64,000 nt of DNA, from NCBI RefSeq assembly GCF_051304405.1, contig NZ_JBPPGG010000002.1, positions 248,001-312,000 on the forward strand, in the 5' to 3' direction. The notes below the pieces were generated by a model. That model was not told the DNA's origin. It saw only the letters and a program-made list of their open reading frames with translations, and made no database searches. The DNA comes from Pedomonas sp051304405 (GTDB lineage: Bacteria; Pseudomonadota; Alphaproteobacteria; Sphingomonadales; Sphingomonadaceae). Below are positions 10,535-22,264 of this stretch, piece by piece (the stretch's first letter is position 1; every line of letters starts with the position of its first letter). Both the position numbers and the translations under genes were made by a program.

Positions 10535-11704
10535 GTGACTGTTCCTGCCGCTGCCAAACCCACCGACGCGCCCATTGGAGCCACTGCCGTTCTCGCCCTT
10601 GCCGATGGCACCCTGTTCTGGGGCCAGGGTTTCGGCGCGTCTGGCGAAAAGGTGGGCGAGGTATGCTTCAATACGGCGATGACCGGCTATCAGGAGATCA
10701 TGACCGATCCCTCCTACGCCGGGCAGATCATCACCTTTACCTTCCCGCATATTGGTAACGTGGGTGCGAACCAGGAGGACGTGGAGGCGATCACGCCCTT
10801 CGCCCTTGGTTGCGTCATGCGCGAGCCGATCACGCCGGAGGCCAACTTCCGGGCCGAGCGCACCTTCGATGACTGGCTCAAGTCCTACGGCCTCATCGGC
10901 ATCGCCGGCGTCGATACCCGGCGCCTGACCCGCTACATCCGCATCCACGGCGCGCCGAACGGCGTCATTGCCCACAACCCCGAGGGCAGGTTCGACGTGG
11001 AGGCGCTGATCGCCAAGGCCAGGGCCTGGCCGGGCCTCAAGGGCATGGATCTGGCCAAGGAAGTCTGGGCGCGCCAGACCTACCAGGCCGACGAGACCCT
11101 GTGGCAGCTCGGCAAGGGCTACGGCCGGCAGACCGCGCCGCGCAAGCACGTGGTTGCCATCGACTACGGCATCAAGCGCAACATCCTGCGCAACCTGGCG
11201 TCCACGGGCGCGAAGATCACGGTGGTGCCGGGCGACGCCACGTTCGAGGAGATCATGTCGCACAACCCGGACGGCGTGTTCCTCTCCAACGGTCCGGGCG
11301 ACCCGGCGGCGACCGGCGAATACGCGGTGCCGGTGATCCGCAAGCTGCTGGAGACGGGCAAGCCCATGTTCGGCATCTGCCTCGGCCACCAGCTGCTGGG
11401 CATTGCCGCGGGCGGCGAGACCTTCAAGATGCACCAGGGCCATCGCGGCGCGAACCACCCGGTGAAGGATCTGGAGACCGGCAAGGTCGAGATCACGGTG
11501 ATGAACCACGGTTTCGCGGTCGATCCCAAGTCGCTGCCGGAGAACGTGAAGCCGACGCACATCTCGCTGTTCGACGGCACGCTGTGCGGCCTGCGCTACC
11601 TGGACAAGCCGGTCTTCTCCGTGCAGCACCATCCCGAGGCTTCCCCCGGTCCGCAGGACAGCTTCTATCTGTTCCAGCGGTTCATGGACCTGATGGATCG
11701 CTGA
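10535..11704 (+). CDS. carA: Carbamoyl-phosphate synthase small (glutaminase) subunit
   Basis: 389 aa. The N-terminal CarA domain (LADGTLFWGQGFGASG, VCFNTAMTGYQEIMTDPSY) is followed by a class I glutamine amidotransferase with nucleophile Cys282 in FGICLGHQLLG and the His366/Glu368 pair in VQHHPEAS. It releases ammonia from glutamine for carbamoyl phosphate made by CarB, feeding arginine and pyrimidine synthesis. The start is GTG at 10535, preceded by GAGAGGTG. carB follows after 281 bp. Confidence 0.97.
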   Translation: MTVPAAAKPTDAPIGATAVLALADGTLFWGQGFGASGEKVGEVCFNTAMTGYQEIMTDPSYAGQIITFTFPHIGNVGANQEDVEAITPFALGCVMREPITPEANFRAERTFDDWLKSYGLIGIAGVDTRRLTRYIRIHGAPNGVIAHNPEGRFDVEALIAKARAWPGLKGMDLAKEVWARQTYQADETLWQLGKGYGRQTAPRKHVVAIDYGIKRNILRNLASTGAKITVVPGDATFEEIMSHNPDGVFLSNGPGDPAATGEYAVPVIRKLLETGKPMFGICLGHQLLGIAAGGETFKMHQGHRGANHPVKDLETGKVEITVMNHGFAVDPKSLPENVKPTHISLFDGTLCGLRYLDKPVFSVQHHPEASPGPQDSFYLFQRFMDLMDR

Positions 11705-11985
11705 CGATGGACCGCGGCGGGACGTCCGGGAAGACCTTGCGGCGACGCGGGCAGGCGGCTGACGCCTGGTCGCGCGGCCGTGGGTCGGACATGGCCATGC
11801 CGGACCCCGCCGGACGGCGCCTCTGCCTTTTCAGCTACTACGCCGGGCTGCTCGGCGAGCACGCCACGCCTCAGCTCAGCCCCTCCCTTTCGCTGCAACC
11901 CGCGGCTACCCCCTCTCTGCGGCTGGTCCACAGCCGGCCGGAGGCGGGGGTGGACGGCGGCACCCAAGCAGGATCATAAACGGTT
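11705..11985 (+). other. carA-carB spacer, no supported gene
   Basis: 281 bp separate carA from carB. An open frame of 90 codons from the ATG at 11707 runs to 11979, but its product is low-complexity, has no ribosome binding site separate from the carA end and resembles nothing I know. I see no clear terminator here, so carA and carB are probably transcribed together. Confidence 0.5.
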
Positions 11986-15216
<3,231 letters not shown>

Positions 15217-15263
15217 GGACCGAAAGGGGGACCGGACGAGCCGGTCTTGAGGATTCGAGCGAC

Positions 15264-15308
15264 GCCGCGGGCGGTGGGGATATGCCGCCCGCAGGTGTCT
15301 TTTTCTTT
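15264..15308 (+). terminator. carB terminator
   Basis: GCGGGCGG (15267-15274) pairs with CCGCCCGC (15285-15292), followed by a T-rich run TCTTTTTCTTT. It ends just before the greA ribosome binding site. Confidence 0.75.
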
Positions 15309-15333
15309 GTGTGAGCCATGAGGAGCGTGAAGG

Positions 15334-15813
15334 ATGGCCACCCTTGAGAAATTCCCCATGCTGGCGGAAGGGTTTGAGGCGTTGCAGGCGGAACTGCATC
15401 GCCTGAAGACCGTGGAGCGACCGGCGATTGTCGAGGCGATCGAGGAAGCGCGCGCACACGGCGACCTTTCGGAAAACGCCGAATACCATGCGGCCAAGGA
15501 GCGGCAGGGTCAGGTTGAGGCCCACATCGCCGAACTCGAGGATCGCCTGAGCCGCGCTCAGGTGATCGATCCCACCCGCCTGTCCGGCGACAAGGTGGTG
15601 TTCGGCGCGACCGTTACGCTTCTGGACGAGGACGACAAGGAAGTGGTCTACCAGATCGTCGGCCCCTACGAGGCCGATATCAAGCTGGGCCGCATCTCCT
15701 ATTCGTCGCCGCTGGGCAAGGCGCTGATCGGCCGCAAGGTCGGTGACGAGGTGGAAGTGGTCACGCCGTCGGGCGAGAAGTACTACGAGATTTCCAAGCT
15801 CGAATTCAAATGA
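15334..15813 (+). CDS. greA: Transcription elongation factor GreA
   Basis: 159 aa. The N-terminal coiled coil begins EKFPMLAEGFEALQAELHRL and carries the tip acids in ARAHGDLSENAEYHAAKERQ, the hallmark of GreA. The C-terminal FKBP-like domain ends VTPSGEKYYEISKLEF. It rescues backtracked RNA polymerase by stimulating transcript cleavage. GAGGAGCGTGAAGG gives a strong ribosome binding site before the ATG. It has its own terminator at 15863. Confidence 0.97.
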   Translation: MATLEKFPMLAEGFEALQAELHRLKTVERPAIVEAIEEARAHGDLSENAEYHAAKERQGQVEAHIAELEDRLSRAQVIDPTRLSGDKVVFGATVTLLDEDDKEVVYQIVGPYEADIKLGRISYSSPLGKALIGRKVGDEVEVVTPSGEKYYEISKLEFK

Positions 15814-15862
15814 TCCGGCGTCGGAGGGGGCTGCGGCGCCCTCCCGGCATCAGGTGATACAG

Positions 15863-15899
15863 ACGGGTCGCATCCCTCGCGGTGCGGCCCGTTTTTTTT
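15863..15899 (+). terminator. greA terminator
   Basis: ACGGG-T-CGCA (from 15863) pairs with TGCG-G-CCCGT, followed by eight T. It starts 50 bp after the greA stop. Confidence 0.85.
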
Positions 15900-15989
15900 G
15901 CGCGGAATGGCTAATGGGCCTTTCATAAATTATAAACCGGTCGCTACTAGATCATTGTTCCCCAGACAAAAGGCGGGGGTCAGGGGGAC

Positions 15990-18134
15990 ATGACTAGATC
16001 AAATGATCAAGTCGAAATGCGTGGACGCGGACTGAGCGCGGCCGTTGCCTGGCTGCGGGATCTGAGCGTCCCGCGCAAACTGTTCCTCACCTACAGCGTC
16101 ATCGTCGCCGTGATCATCTGCCTTGCCGGCTTCACGGCCTACGCGAGTTTCTCCACCCGCCGGAACGTCGAGGAACTGGCAGGCCTGTCGGCCCGGACCG
16201 TCAAGCTCGGCACGGCGGAGCTGGAGGCGCTGATGGCGCTGGACCGCATCAAGCAATACGTCATCAGCCCGGATGCGGAGACCGCCGAGGAGGTGAGGGG
16301 CAAGCTGGAGCGCGCGCAGGCGGAGCTTCAGAACGTGGCCGAGACCCTCGCCCAGCTGGGGCAGGAGGAGCGGCTGCGCCAGACCGGGGAGCATCTGGCC
16401 GCCTTCCACGACGCCTTCGGCCGGATCGCCGCCAGCCAGGCGCAGATCCAGCAGGAAAGTCAGGCCAGCATCCAGACGCTGGGGCCGGCGATCGCGGACT
16501 CCCTGCGCACCATCATGACGGCCTCCTACCGCAGCGGCGACACCCGCGCCGCCTACTTCGCCGGCCGGGCGCTCGACCTCTACATGCAGATGCGCATCGA
16601 CGTGAACCGCTTCCTCTCCGAGGGGCGGCGGGAGGATGCGGAGGCGGCGAAGCAGGACCTCCTCAACCTCGAGGATGCGCTCAACCAGCTGTTCGGCGTG
16701 CTGTCGTCCCGCTCGCTGGTGGCGCAGGCGGATCAGGTGATTGCCAACCTCGTCACCTACGACAAGAGCTTCGACGCGCTGGTGCGCCTGGTCGAGGCAC
16801 GCAATGCGGATGTGAACAGGATCCTGACCGAGACCGGCCCGGCGTTCGAGCAGAGCACGGACGCCCTCCGCAACGCGCTGGTGGCGCGGCAGGAGGAGGC
16901 CGCGCAATCCACCATCGACCGGGTGGTGCTGATGCTGACCCAGTCCGCCCTCGCCAGCGTGGCGGGGATCGGCCTTGCAATTCTGGCGGCGCTGCTGGCG
17001 CTCAATTTCATCGTCAATCCCATCCGCGCCATGGCCGAGGCCATGCGGCGTCTGGCCAAGGGCGACCGCGCCATTGAACTGGGCGCCCTCAACCGCGGCG
17101 ACGAGATCGGCGAGATGGCGCAGGCGGTGCAGGTGTTCAAGGACAACGCCATCGCCATGGAGCAGTTGCGGGCCGAGCAGGAAGCTCGCGAGGCAGCCCG
17201 GCGCGAGGCCGAAGAGCGGGAGCGGGCGGTGGAGGAAGAGCGCCGCCGGCAGCGGGAGCAGGAGCGGCTGGAGGCCGAGGCGGAGAAGCGGCGCGTGCTG
17301 GCCGAGATGGCGGACCACTTCGAGACCAGCGTGAAGCGGGTGGTGGAGGTGGTCTTCCAGACGGCGCGGCGCATCGAGGATGGGGCGCGGCTCGCCTCCG
17401 AGGCGGCGCAGAACAGCGTGATGGTTGCGGCCAACGTGGCGGCGACCTCGGAGCAGGCGAGCCAGAACGTGGCGACGGTGGCCGCCGCGACCGAGGAAAT
17501 GTCCCTCTCGATCAACGAGGTCTCGTCGCAGATGGCCTCGTCCACCGCCATTGCCAAGCGGGCGGTGGAGCGGGCCCAGCGCACGGACGAGATCGTCGCG
17601 GGCCTCGCGGGCGACGCCCGCCGCATCGGCGAGGTGGTCGGGATCATTCAGAGCATTGCCGAGCAGACCAACCTGCTGGCTCTCAACGCCACCATCGAGG
17701 CGGCGCGCGCCGGCGAGGCCGGGCGCGGCTTTGCCGTCGTGGCGTCGGAGGTGAAGGCGCTGGCCAACCAGACCGCCCAGGCGACCGAGGAGATCGACCA
17801 GCAGATCCGCTCGATCCAGTCGGTGACCGGTGAGGCGGTGGACGCCATCCGCGAGATTCAGGACATCATCCGCGAGGTGAGCACCCTGTCCGCGAGCGTG
17901 GCCGGGGCGGTGGAGCAGCAGGCGGCGACCACCCTCGAGATCTCCCGCAACACCCAGCAGGCGGCTCTGGGCACGCAGGAGGTGGTGAGCAGCATCCTCC
18001 AGGTGCGCGAGGGCGTCGATTCGACCGGCGCGGCGGCGCAGGAGTCCCTCAAGGCAGCGGCCGATCTCAACCAGCAGGCCGCCATGCTGCGGGACGAGGT
18101 GGAGCGCTTCCTCGACCGCGTCCGCGCCGCCTGA
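15990..18134 (+). CDS. Methyl-accepting chemotaxis protein
   Basis: 714 aa. A first membrane segment (LFLTYSVIVAVIICLAGFTA, about residues 31-50) leads into a long helical periplasmic sensor (to about 312), then a second membrane segment (SVAGIGLAILAALLALNFIV), a HAMP domain (NPIRAMAEAMRRLAKGDRAI), a charged coiled coil and a signalling domain. The conserved hairpin tip is seen as EQTNLLALNATIEAARAGE followed by GRGFAVVASEVKALA. It senses an unknown ligand and controls CheA. The helical sensor looks like a four-helix bundle type rather than Cache or PAS. CAGGGGG precedes the ATG. No che genes lie nearby. Confidence 0.95.
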   Translation: MTRSNDQVEMRGRGLSAAVAWLRDLSVPRKLFLTYSVIVAVIICLAGFTAYASFSTRRNVEELAGLSARTVKLGTAELEALMALDRIKQYVISPDAETAEEVRGKLERAQAELQNVAETLAQLGQEERLRQTGEHLAAFHDAFGRIAASQAQIQQESQASIQTLGPAIADSLRTIMTASYRSGDTRAAYFAGRALDLYMQMRIDVNRFLSEGRREDAEAAKQDLLNLEDALNQLFGVLSSRSLVAQADQVIANLVTYDKSFDALVRLVEARNADVNRILTETGPAFEQSTDALRNALVARQEEAAQSTIDRVVLMLTQSALASVAGIGLAILAALLALNFIVNPIRAMAEAMRRLAKGDRAIELGALNRGDEIGEMAQAVQVFKDNAIAMEQLRAEQEAREAARREAEERERAVEEERRRQREQERLEAEAEKRRVLAEMADHFETSVKRVVEVVFQTARRIEDGARLASEAAQNSVMVAANVAATSEQASQNVATVAAATEEMSLSINEVSSQMASSTAIAKRAVERAQRTDEIVAGLAGDARRIGEVVGIIQSIAEQTNLLALNATIEAARAGEAGRGFAVVASEVKALANQTAQATEEIDQQIRSIQSVTGEAVDAIREIQDIIREVSTLSASVAGAVEQQAATTLEISRNTQQAALGTQEVVSSILQVREGVDSTGAAAQESLKAAADLNQQAAMLRDEVERFLDRVRAA

Positions 18135-18247
18135 CCCGGCATTTCCCTGTTTCAGGCAGCCTCGGGGCCGGCGGGAAGGATATCCCGGAGACGGGGGATC
18201 CATCGGCCGGTCTTGAAGCGAGACGTGTACGGACATAGCTATAGGGG

Positions 18248-18898
18248 GTGACACCCGTTTCGACCTCGCTTCCCGCCGCGCCGGCAATCCGGTTTCTCAT
18301 CCTGGCCTGCGTGATGATCGAATTGCTCCTCATCCTGATGCCGTCCGGCGTCAGCGAGGGGTTGATCGTCGCGCTGTCGCTGATCCCCGCCCGCCTGACG
18401 CTGACGCCGGGCGCGGGGGCGATCACGCTGGTCACCTCCCAGTTCCTCCACGCCGGGCTCGTCCACCTGCTGGCCAACATGATCTTTCTCTGGGCCATCG
18501 GCCGCCCGGTGGAGTGGGTCATCGGCACAGGGCGGGTGGTCGTGCTCTATCTGGTGACGGGCGTGGCCGGGGGGCTTGTCCAGACGCTGGCGGACCCCAT
18601 GTCCACCATTCCCGTGGTCGGCGCGAGCGGGGCCATCTCTGGCCTCCTTGCCGTCTATGCCCTGCTGTTTTCCCGCAGCCGGGTCGCAACCCGCATGCTG
18701 GCGGGCTTCCGGGTGCCGGGGCAGGTGCTGCGCGTGCTGTGGTTCGCTGTCGCCTGGATCGGCATCCAGCTGATGGTGGCGATGGTGTTCAACACCGGCT
18801 CCCCCGGCGGCGTGGCCGTCTGGGCGCACATCGGCGGTTTTCTGGCCGGGCTGGTGCTGGCGGCGCCGTTCACGCGCCGCAGGCGGCCGGAGAGCTGA
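18248..18898 (+). CDS. Rhomboid family intramembrane serine protease
   Basis: 216 aa with about six membrane segments. The catalytic Ser127 lies in VVGASGAISGLL and His194 in AHIGGFLAGLV; the His73-x-x-x-Asn77 motif in LVHLLANMIFL completes the rhomboid signature. It cleaves membrane-anchored substrates within the bilayer. The start is uncertain: the GTG at 18248 has its G-rich tract directly against it; a GTG at 18311 or ATG at 18314 would cut into the first membrane helix. Confidence 0.88.
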   Translation: MTPVSTSLPAAPAIRFLILACVMIELLLILMPSGVSEGLIVALSLIPARLTLTPGAGAITLVTSQFLHAGLVHLLANMIFLWAIGRPVEWVIGTGRVVVLYLVTGVAGGLVQTLADPMSTIPVVGASGAISGLLAVYALLFSRSRVATRMLAGFRVPGQVLRVLWFAVAWIGIQLMVAMVFNTGSPGGVAVWAHIGGFLAGLVLAAPFTRRRRPES

Positions 18899-18965
18899 GG
18901 GGGTGTCAAACGCCTGTCACGGGATGCAGGCAGAATGTCCAACAACAAGAAAAGGGAGACTGGAC

Positions 18966-19145
18966 ATGAAGACAAACCGTTCGATCGATCAGGCTGGGCT
19001 GGGGCGCGTCGCCCGCCAGCTGCTCAAGACCATTCCGGCCCGCAGCCGCGACGAGGCGCGGCGGATTCTGGTGGGGCACATCGGCCCCTACGGCCCGTCG
19101 CCGAGGGTTGTCGAGATGGCGCTGGACCGCCATTTCGCACAGTGA
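18966..19145 (+). CDS. Small basic hypothetical protein, 59 aa
   Basis: The ATG at 18966 has a good ribosome binding site (AAAGGGAGA eight to ten bases upstream). The product is basic and helical (GRVARQLLKTIPARSRDEAR) with a central GHIGPYGPSPRVVEMALDRH. No membrane segment or known motif is visible. A strong terminator follows at 19211, supporting an independently expressed gene. Confidence 0.65.
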   Translation: MKTNRSIDQAGLGRVARQLLKTIPARSRDEARRILVGHIGPYGPSPRVVEMALDRHFAQ

Positions 19146-19210
19146 CGAGGCGGCCGGGAGAAGCGCTGACGGCATCAGCGCCGCGGCGTGCCGGTGCGTG
19201 AACCGGCCCG

Positions 19211-19257
19211 GAGCTTGCGAAGATCTGCCCGAGGCGGATCGACGCAAGCTCTTTTTG
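19211..19257 (+). terminator. Terminator of the 59-aa gene
   Basis: GAGCTTGCG (19211-19219) pairs with CGCAAGCTC (19243-19251) and an inner GATC/GATC pair extends the stem; TTTTT follows. Confidence 0.8.
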
Positions 19258-19260
19258 TTG

Positions 19261-19304
19261 GGCGCCGGTGCGCCCGGAGATTGTTCAGGCGCCGGTGCGC
19301 CCGG
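19261..19304. repeat. 17-bp direct repeat, two copies
   Basis: GGCGCCGGTGCGCCCGG occurs at 19261-19277 and again at 19288-19304, just past the stop of the DUF4170 gene. Each copy is itself partly self-complementary. Confidence 0.6.
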
Positions 19305-19307
19305 GTG

Positions 19308-19541
19308 TCACCCTTGGCTGGCCGGGACGTCCGGTTGCAGCAGCCGGTGCAGGTGGACAATCACGTACTTCATCTGGGCGTCGTCCACGGTGCGCTGGGC
19401 CGCGCCGCGCCAGGCCTTCTCGGCCGAGGCGTAGTCCGGGAAGATGCCGACGAAATCAACGGCGTTCAGGTCCTCGAATTCCAGGCCCTGCGGGTCTTTC
19501 ACCCGCCCGCCAAACACCAGGTGCATCAGGTTCTTTGTCAT
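19308..19541 (-). CDS. DUF4170 family protein
   Basis: 77 aa. The sequence NLMHLVFGGRVKDPQG, then FEDLNAVDFVGIFPDYASAE and an Ala/Trp-rich AEKAWRGAAQRTVDDAQMKY, matches the small alphaproteobacterial DUF4170 family, whose function is unknown. The C terminus YVIVHLHRLLQP is also typical. It starts at the ATG at 19541. Confidence 0.8.
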   Translation of the reverse strand: MTKNLMHLVFGGRVKDPQGLEFEDLNAVDFVGIFPDYASAEKAWRGAAQRTVDDAQMKYVIVHLHRLLQPDVPASQG

Positions 19542-19662
19542 TTACTCTGCTCCGTAGGTCTCGAGAACCGCCTGTTCTTTTGCAATCGGAGCGGCGTTCC
19601 GAGACTCAGGTTCCCGCATTTCAGGAAGCGCAATGTTGGCCCCGCTCGGGGCGCAAGGCGCT

Positions 19663-20643
19663 TCAACCCCAAAGACCGGTCCGGTCCGGGATGATCTGGC
19701 CGCGCTGATAGCACAATGAAGGGGTGCGGTCTGCATCCAGCAGCAACGGTCCGTCGAGATCCACGAACGTTGCATAGGGTGTGAGCAGCACCGCAGGCGC
19801 CATGGCCAGCGACGAGCCCACCATGCACCCCACCATGATGGTCATGTCATGGCTCCGGGCCCGCTCGAGGGTGTGGAGGGCCTCGGTCAGGCCGCCGGTC
19901 TTGTCCAGCTTGATGTTCACCGCGTCGTAGCGGTCGGCGAGCCGGTCGATGTCGGCGGCGGTGTGGCAGGACTCGTCGGCGCAGATGCTCACCGGATAGC
20001 GGCCGCGGGTCAGCACCTGATCGGCGGTCGCGGGCAGGGGCTGCTCGATCAGCACCACCCCCAGCTCGGCGCAGCGGGGCGCGAGCCGCTCCAGCGTGTC
20101 GAAGTCCCACCCCTCGTTGGCATCGACGATCAGCCGGGCGTGGGGCGCGGCCTCGCGCACGGCGCGCAGCCGGTTCAGATCCTGCTCGCCGCCCAGCTTG
20201 AGCTTGAGAAGGTCGGTGCCCGGGGCACGCCGGGCCGCCTCGGCCATGGCCTCGGGGGTGCCGAGGCTGAGGGTGTAGGCGGTGGTGACCGGCCGGGGTT
20301 CCTGCAGCCCCGCCAGCTCCCACACGGGCACGCCGTTCTGGCGGGCCTCCAGATCCCACAGGGCGCAGTCCACCGCGTTGCGGGCGGCACCGGCGGGCAG
20401 CAGGCGGCCGACTTCGGCGCGGGTGCAGCCGGCCTCCAGCCGGGGGCGGATGGCCTCGATCTGGGCGGCGACGCTCTCCAGCGTCTCGCCATAGCGGCCA
20501 TAGGGCACGCTCTCGGCCCAGCCGGTTGCGGCCCCTTCAGTCAGGCGGACGGTGATGACCTCCGCCTTCGTCTTGCTGCCGCGCGAAATGGTGAAGGCGC
20601 CCCGGATGGGGAAGGTGTCCACCTGAACCTCAAGCCGGCGCAT
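19663..20643 (-). CDS. Dipeptide (L-Ala-D/L-Glu type) epimerase, enolase superfamily
   Basis: 326 aa. The muconate-lactonizing subgroup residues are all visible: Lys147-x-Lys149 (KLKLGG), Asp174 (VDANEGWD), Glu200 (IEQPLP), Asp223 (ADESCH) and Lys245 (NIKLDKTGG). These align two residues short of the E. coli L-Ala-D/L-Glu epimerase numbering. Such enzymes recycle murein peptides; a related group (DgcA) racemises N-carbamyl or acyl glutamate in D-amino-acid use. Specificity cannot be read here. The ATG at 20643 overlaps the end of the carbonic-anhydrase-like gene by 14 bases, indicating translational coupling. Confidence 0.9.
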   Translation of the reverse strand: MRRLEVQVDTFPIRGAFTISRGSKTKAEVITVRLTEGAATGWAESVPYGRYGETLESVAAQIEAIRPRLEAGCTRAEVGRLLPAGAARNAVDCALWDLEARQNGVPVWELAGLQEPRPVTTAYTLSLGTPEAMAEAARRAPGTDLLKLKLGGEQDLNRLRAVREAAPHARLIVDANEGWDFDTLERLAPRCAELGVVLIEQPLPATADQVLTRGRYPVSICADESCHTAADIDRLADRYDAVNIKLDKTGGLTEALHTLERARSHDMTIMVGCMVGSSLAMAPAVLLTPYATFVDLDGPLLLDADRTPSLCYQRGQIIPDRTGLWG

Positions 20644-21223
20644 GGCTGCCCCGCTCCTGTTCCTCGAACTCCCGGTGAAGCCGCTCCAGCGTCTCCTCGA
20701 CGAACCGCTCGAAGTCCGGCCCGTCCCAGGCGCGGTGCTCGCCCCGGGCGTAGGCAAGGGCGTTGCGGTGGTAGAGAAGGGCATTGAGCCGATTGGAAAT
20801 CCAGCTGTTCTGCGTGCGGATCACCCGGGCGGGGGAGCCGACGACGATCGAATTGTCCGGGATGACCGTGCCGTCCTTCACGTAGCTGTGCTGGCCGATG
20901 ATGCAGTTGTTGCCCACCCGGGCGCCGTCATAGACGGTGGCGTTGATGCCGATGAGGCAGTTGTCGCCAATGCGGCAGCCATGGAGCGTCGCATGGTGGG
21001 TGACGGAGCAGAAAGCCCCAACCTCCACGGGGAGATTGGGGCTGGTGTGGATCATCACGAAGTCCTGGATGTTCGTGTAGCGGCCGATGCGGATGTGCGC
21101 GGTCTCGGAGCGCATCACCACATAGGGCCAGACGGACGCGCCTTCGTCCAACGTCACGCGCCCGTAAAGCTGGGCGGTCGGGTGGACGAAGGCGGCATCC
21201 GCCAGATCGACCCGGCTGCTCAT
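20630..21223 (-). CDS. Gamma-carbonic anhydrase-like hexapeptide-repeat protein
   Basis: 197 aa. Left-handed beta-helix repeats fill the first 135 residues (VTLDEGASVWPYVVMRSE, IRIGRYTNIQDFVMIHTSP, CRIGDNCLIGINATVYDGA). The metal-type histidines are His59, His76 or His77, and His81 (SVTHHATLHGC). A helical C-terminal tail follows. Members include true carbonic anhydrases and inactive YrdA-like proteins; activity is not certain. Its start codon overlaps the upstream mlaC-like stop by four bases (ATGA). Confidence 0.88.
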   Translation of the reverse strand: MSSRVDLADAAFVHPTAQLYGRVTLDEGASVWPYVVMRSETAHIRIGRYTNIQDFVMIHTSPNLPVEVGAFCSVTHHATLHGCRIGDNCLIGINATVYDGARVGNNCIIGQHSYVKDGTVIPDNSIVVGSPARVIRTQNSWISNRLNALLYHRNALAYARGEHRAWDGPDFERFVEETLERLHREFEEQERGSHAPA

Positions 21224-21882
21224 TTCTTCGTGCTGGCGGCGGCCGCCGGCGCGGGCGCGCCGGTCGTGCCCTTCATCTCGGCGATCAGGCCATCGAGGCC
21301 GCGCGCCTGGATCTTGGCGTTGAACTCGTCCCGCTGGGTGACGGCCATGCTGACGCCCTCAAGCGACAGGTCGATCACCTTGAGGCCGCGCCCCTCCACG
21401 TTGCGGACACGCCAGTCGGCATGGATCGGCTGCTGGACCTTGGGGCCGGTCACCACGGTGCGGACATAGATGTCGCCGCGCGGGGCCGGGGCGGTGCCGG
21501 TCACCTTGAGGGTGGAGTTGCCGTACTCGGTCAGCCGCGAGGAGTAGATGCGGATCACGTAGTCCGGGAACACGGCGTGGAAGGACTTGAGCTGCTCGGG
21601 CGTGGCGGTGCGGCGGGCAGCGCCCAGCACGCCGTTGCCGATGATGTCGAGGGCGAACCCTTTCTGAAGAAGCTGGCGGAACTGCTGGTCCCGCTGCGCC
21701 TGGGTCAGCGACTCGTTCCGCAGCACCGCGAACGCCTCGTCCGCAAGGGTCTGGATGAAGCTGGTGGCGGCACTGGCGCTCACCGCTTCCTGCGCCTGGG
21801 CTGCCGGGGCGATGACGCCGGTTCCGACGACCGAACCCAGGGCGAGGGCAGTGGCGAGGAACGCATGAAAACGAAGACGCAT
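21220..21882 (-). CDS. MlaC/Ttg2D-like phospholipid-binding ABC transporter component
   Basis: 220 aa. A clear signal peptide (FLATALALGSVVGTGVIAP ending AQA) exports it to the periplasm. The mature part has the MlaC pattern: FIQTLADEAFAVLRN, LLQKGFALDIIGNGVLG, SFHAVFPDYVIRIYSSRLTE and ADWRVRNVEGRGLKVIDLSL. MlaC carries phospholipids or related lipids between outer-membrane and inner-membrane complexes. AAGGAGGAAAGGAG precedes the ATG. No mlaEFD partners are in the window; it heads a three-gene overlapping operon with the carbonic-anhydrase-like and epimerase genes. Confidence 0.88.
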   Translation of the reverse strand: MRLRFHAFLATALALGSVVGTGVIAPAAQAQEAVSASAATSFIQTLADEAFAVLRNESLTQAQRDQQFRQLLQKGFALDIIGNGVLGAARRTATPEQLKSFHAVFPDYVIRIYSSRLTEYGNSTLKVTGTAPAPRGDIYVRTVVTGPKVQQPIHADWRVRNVEGRGLKVIDLSLEGVSMAVTQRDEFNAKIQARGLDGLIAEMKGTTGAPAPAAAASTKK

Positions 21883-22264
21883 GGGTGCTCCTTTCCTCCT
21901 TCAGCGTCTGACGGGCGGACGGCCAGTCCTTACGCAGGCTGAAGCGACTAGTTAGTGCCTGGCCTCAGATCTGCCAAGCCTCAGGGGGGCACAATTGAGC
22001 ACAGTCGCTTAATCCGGCCTGAACCGGTCAAAGTTCTGCCTGTTGGTTTTTCAAGGACTTTTCAGGCCCGGCCTGGTCGCGCGCCTGTCCGCAAGCCCGG
22101 TTTTCTTGTACCAGAGGGGTTGCTGACGGGGAGGAAAACAGTCCTGACAAGGTGATGAAACCATGTAATAGTCAGGCTGTTGCAGGCATGGCCTGCATGA
22201 TGTTTCGGTCGTGTAGCTTCTGATTTCAACTTGAACATAAGGTGGTCTTGATAAGGGGGGGATC
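21883..22264. other. Divergent intergenic region mlaC / aqpZ
   Basis: 382 bp with no supported gene. It must hold both promoters. I note TTAATCCGGCCTGAACC at about 22010, a poor match to a CtrA site, and an AT-rich stretch at 22205-22255 before aqpZ. No convincing hairpin or repeat was found. Confidence 0.5.

Noticed and set aside
11707..11979. 90-codon open frame between carA and carB
   Set aside because: Low-complexity product, no separate ribosome binding site and no recognisable motif; more likely a chance frame in GC-rich DNA.
22008..22024. TTAATCCGGCCTGAACC as a CtrA site between mlaC and aqpZ
   Set aside because: The second half-site is TGAA instead of TTAA, and it is far from both starts.
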